Assembly: GCA_030739855.1 (NCBI GenBank)
Contig: JASLYJ010000011.1
Location: 1-50,018, forward strand
Direction of reading: 5' to 3'
Source: Alphaproteobacteria bacterium
Lineage (GTDB): Bacteria; Pseudomonadota; Alphaproteobacteria; UBA11136
DNA: 50,018 bases
Shown: piece after piece, positions 48,062 through 50,018 of the stretch
How the letters are laid out: each line of letters starts with the position of its first letter
Numbering within the stretch: position 1 is the stretch's first letter
The notes under the pieces: generated by a model
What the model was told of the DNA's origin: nothing
Databases searched by the model: none
The model's input: only the letters and a program-made list of their open reading frames with translations
Translations under genes and position numbers: made by a program

Positions 48062-49345
48062 TTGGGACAAATGAAAAGGAATACCCGGGGAAAACTGTCT
48101 GTAGCCATGCTGGCGTTCTTTGCCGCTGGAACAGCTTCTGATTACGTCCAGGCAAGGAAGCTGCTTGGTGAGTTTCGCCCAGAATTCCACGGAGAAATCG
48201 AGGTGGAGACCCAGTTTAACCGCGTCTACGATATGGACAAGCGCCACCCCGGCACCCGCAACACCAACTTTTTTTCCGAATGTGACGATTGTATTTTTCG
48301 TCTCGGTCTGTTTCCGGAGATCGGCATCGTTCTCAATATTGGGGTGGCCCCCGAGAGTGAGGATCTGGACAAGAAAAACGTCATCTATCGGGACATGGAG
48401 ATGTTCGCCGAGGAATTCTTCATTCACTATGCTTCAAGCAATCTCGTGCGTTCCGATTTCATCGACGAGATCGGCTTCTTCGGCGGCAAGTTCAATCCTG
48501 TCTTCGGCCTGGTAAACGGCGGCCTACGCTCGGAGTTTGAGTTTCCGGGTATTTTCTCGGAAGAATTTCCCGAACAGTATGAGCTGAAGGAAATGGTGGG
48601 AGTCGGTGCCGACATCACCTTTACCCACAGCTACTGGGGGGCACATACTCTGCGTGCCAGTACTTTTTTTAAGGACAACAGTTTTCTGCAGGCGGCGTTT
48701 CCTGCTTACCGCGAAAGGAACACCCTGAGCAAGGGCGGCGTCACCAACACCGGCACGCCCCAGTCCTGGAGCGCAAACCTTTCAGGCGAAGACTTGCCCA
48801 TAGGAGGGCTTAAATACGAACTCGGATTCCGCTACTTGAAAAGCGCCACCCAATTCGTGGAAGGTACCAACAAAATCGCCAAGCATGACGATGTAGGTGT
48901 GGCCGTGGGACTTATATACAACAAGGTGTTTTTTCTACCGCGCAAAACCTTCCGCTATCCCCTGGATATGAAAGCCATGTTCGAATACGCTCATTTTAAC
49001 AACTTCAACGGTATCGCCAACGCCAATCGCTCTGACCGTGACTACTACACGTCTTCCCTGCAAGGTAAATATGGCCCTTGGCAGTTGGCTTTCATTTACG
49101 GCCGCCAAGATATCCATGTGCCTTGGGACAGGGATGAGCTCGAGGTCTTCGAGGACGACTTCGATGATGAAGCGGAGGTCAACAAGAGCGTTGGTGATGA
49201 CCTCTACGAGGTCAATATTGGCTACAGTTTCAGCCCCAACTGGCTGCTCCATGGTTCGTGGGCGCGGAACGAGGAATATGAAGATCAGAAATCTAAAGAA
49301 CAAGGTGTTTTCGCTATCGAATTGGATTATCAGTTCGTCTTCTAG
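48062..49345 (+). CDS. Putative outer-membrane beta-barrel protein
   Basis: 427 aa with signal-like N-terminus, alternating aromatic strands and terminal IELDYQFVF; 19 bp after the ABC binding protein. Confidence 0.6.
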   Translation: MGQMKRNTRGKLSVAMLAFFAAGTASDYVQARKLLGEFRPEFHGEIEVETQFNRVYDMDKRHPGTRNTNFFSECDDCIFRLGLFPEIGIVLNIGVAPESEDLDKKNVIYRDMEMFAEEFFIHYASSNLVRSDFIDEIGFFGGKFNPVFGLVNGGLRSEFEFPGIFSEEFPEQYELKEMVGVGADITFTHSYWGAHTLRASTFFKDNSFLQAAFPAYRERNTLSKGGVTNTGTPQSWSANLSGEDLPIGGLKYELGFRYLKSATQFVEGTNKIAKHDDVGVAVGLIYNKVFFLPRKTFRYPLDMKAMFEYAHFNNFNGIANANRSDRDYYTSSLQGKYGPWQLAFIYGRQDIHVPWDRDELEVFEDDFDDEAEVNKSVGDDLYEVNIGYSFSPNWLLHGSWARNEEYEDQKSKEQGVFAIELDYQFVF

Positions 49346-49471
49346 AGGCGGGCCCCACCCTAATTATTCTCTGGACGCAGGGGTCGTGATTCGAAAAGAA
49401 TTGCGGCCCCTCTTGAGGGATGAGATCATCCACCATGTGAACCACTCTCTGGAAATCCTGTGAGAACGGCC

Positions 49472-50018
49472 GTGTCGGTAGCCTTCCAGCTTGTTTCCCA
49501 TACTTTGCGCAGATTTATGCAGAACGACGGCATGGCACGGGCTGGATATATGGCTTTTGCTTCCCTTCTAGCTTTCTTCCCCTTCATGATTTTTCTGGGT
49601 GCCCTGGCCAGTTTCATGGGCGGTCTTGATGCCATCGACGAGGTCATGGCCTTTGCTGTCAGTTTTCTTCCACGAGATGTGGCAGAAACTCTGGAGCCCT
49701 TGATAGGAGAATTGTTGGAGCGCCGACGCGGTGGCATGCTGACGGTGGGTTTGGTGGGAACTATGTGGGCCGCCTCAGTGGAACTGGAGGCCTTTCGTTA
49801 TGCCCTCAATCGCGCCGGTAGTGTGCCCGAGGGGGTTGCAGACCATCTTCCCATTTGGCAACGGCAGTTAAAGGGTATGTTTCTTATCCTTCTCGGTGTG
49901 TCGGCCTTCCTGCTGGCAGTGCTAGCGGTGGTGATTGGGCCGATGATCTGGAAACTGGCGGCGCCTGTTCTTGACATAGCTCTAACATGGAAATGGCTTT
50001 GGGATGGTGCGCGCTACC
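49472..50018 (+). CDS. YihY/BrkB-family membrane protein (3' end truncated by window)
   Basis: Open from GTG 49472 (or GTG 49460) to the window end: VSVAFQLVSHTLRRFMQNDGMARAGYMAFASLLAFFPFMIFLGALASFMGG...MLTVGLVGTMWAASVELEAFRYALNRA. Confidence 0.82.
   Translation, partial: MSVAFQLVSHTLRRFMQNDGMARAGYMAFASLLAFFPFMIFLGALASFMGGLDAIDEVMAFAVSFLPRDVAETLEPLIGELLERRRGGMLTVGLVGTMWAASVELEAFRYALNRAGSVPEGVADHLPIWQRQLKGMFLILLGVSAFLLAVLAVVIGPMIWKLAAPVLDIALTWKWLWDGARY

Overview
The window is a protein-dense bacterial chromosome segment that looks alphaproteobacterial from its protein content (an inference; no rRNA or taxonomic marker is present). I see no tRNA, rRNA, CRISPR array, transposase or phage module. 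From left to right it holds: (1) a surface-polysaccharide tail (FkbH C-terminus, ACP, MBOAT acyltransferase, SGNH-like protein, O-antigen ligase); (2) housekeeping genes (MscS channel, RpoH, YjbQ, metallophosphoesterase, Apt, dicarboxylate symporter, cytochrome c); (3) a pyruvate/ferredoxin block (PPDK, 2x[4Fe-4S] ferredoxin, pyruvate:ferredoxin oxidoreductase NifJ split by one in-frame TAG, and a divergent 1183-aa Nfn/GltD-like flavoprotein fusion); (4) a five-gene formylmethanofuran dehydrogenase / formyltransferase operon (FwdD-FwdB-FwdA-Ftr-FwdC) in which FwdB keeps its Fe-S and metal-ligand motifs and a FwdD-type subunit is present; (5) an Rrf2/NsrR-like regulator divergent from a quinol NO reductase, with strong palindromes between them; (6) a DUF4389 / small membrane protein / DUF5395 / YeiH-type transporter set, then MsrB with no usable start codon; (7) a TPR glycosyltransferase / TPR-sulfotransferase / LhgO-like cluster; (8) a porin with a clear terminator; (9) a PQQ-alcohol-dehydrogenase-associated beta-propeller, ABC binding protein and outer-membrane protein set; and (10) a YihY gene running off the end. 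The most notable region is about 11.2-27.3 kb. There a bacterial formylmethanofuran dehydrogenase operon that appears catalytically competent sits beside PFOR, ferredoxin and a fused Nfn-like flavoprotein, which suggests a ferredoxin-linked C1 module rather than the methylotrophic formyltransferase/hydrolase complex. All family calls are from reading the translations; no database search was run.
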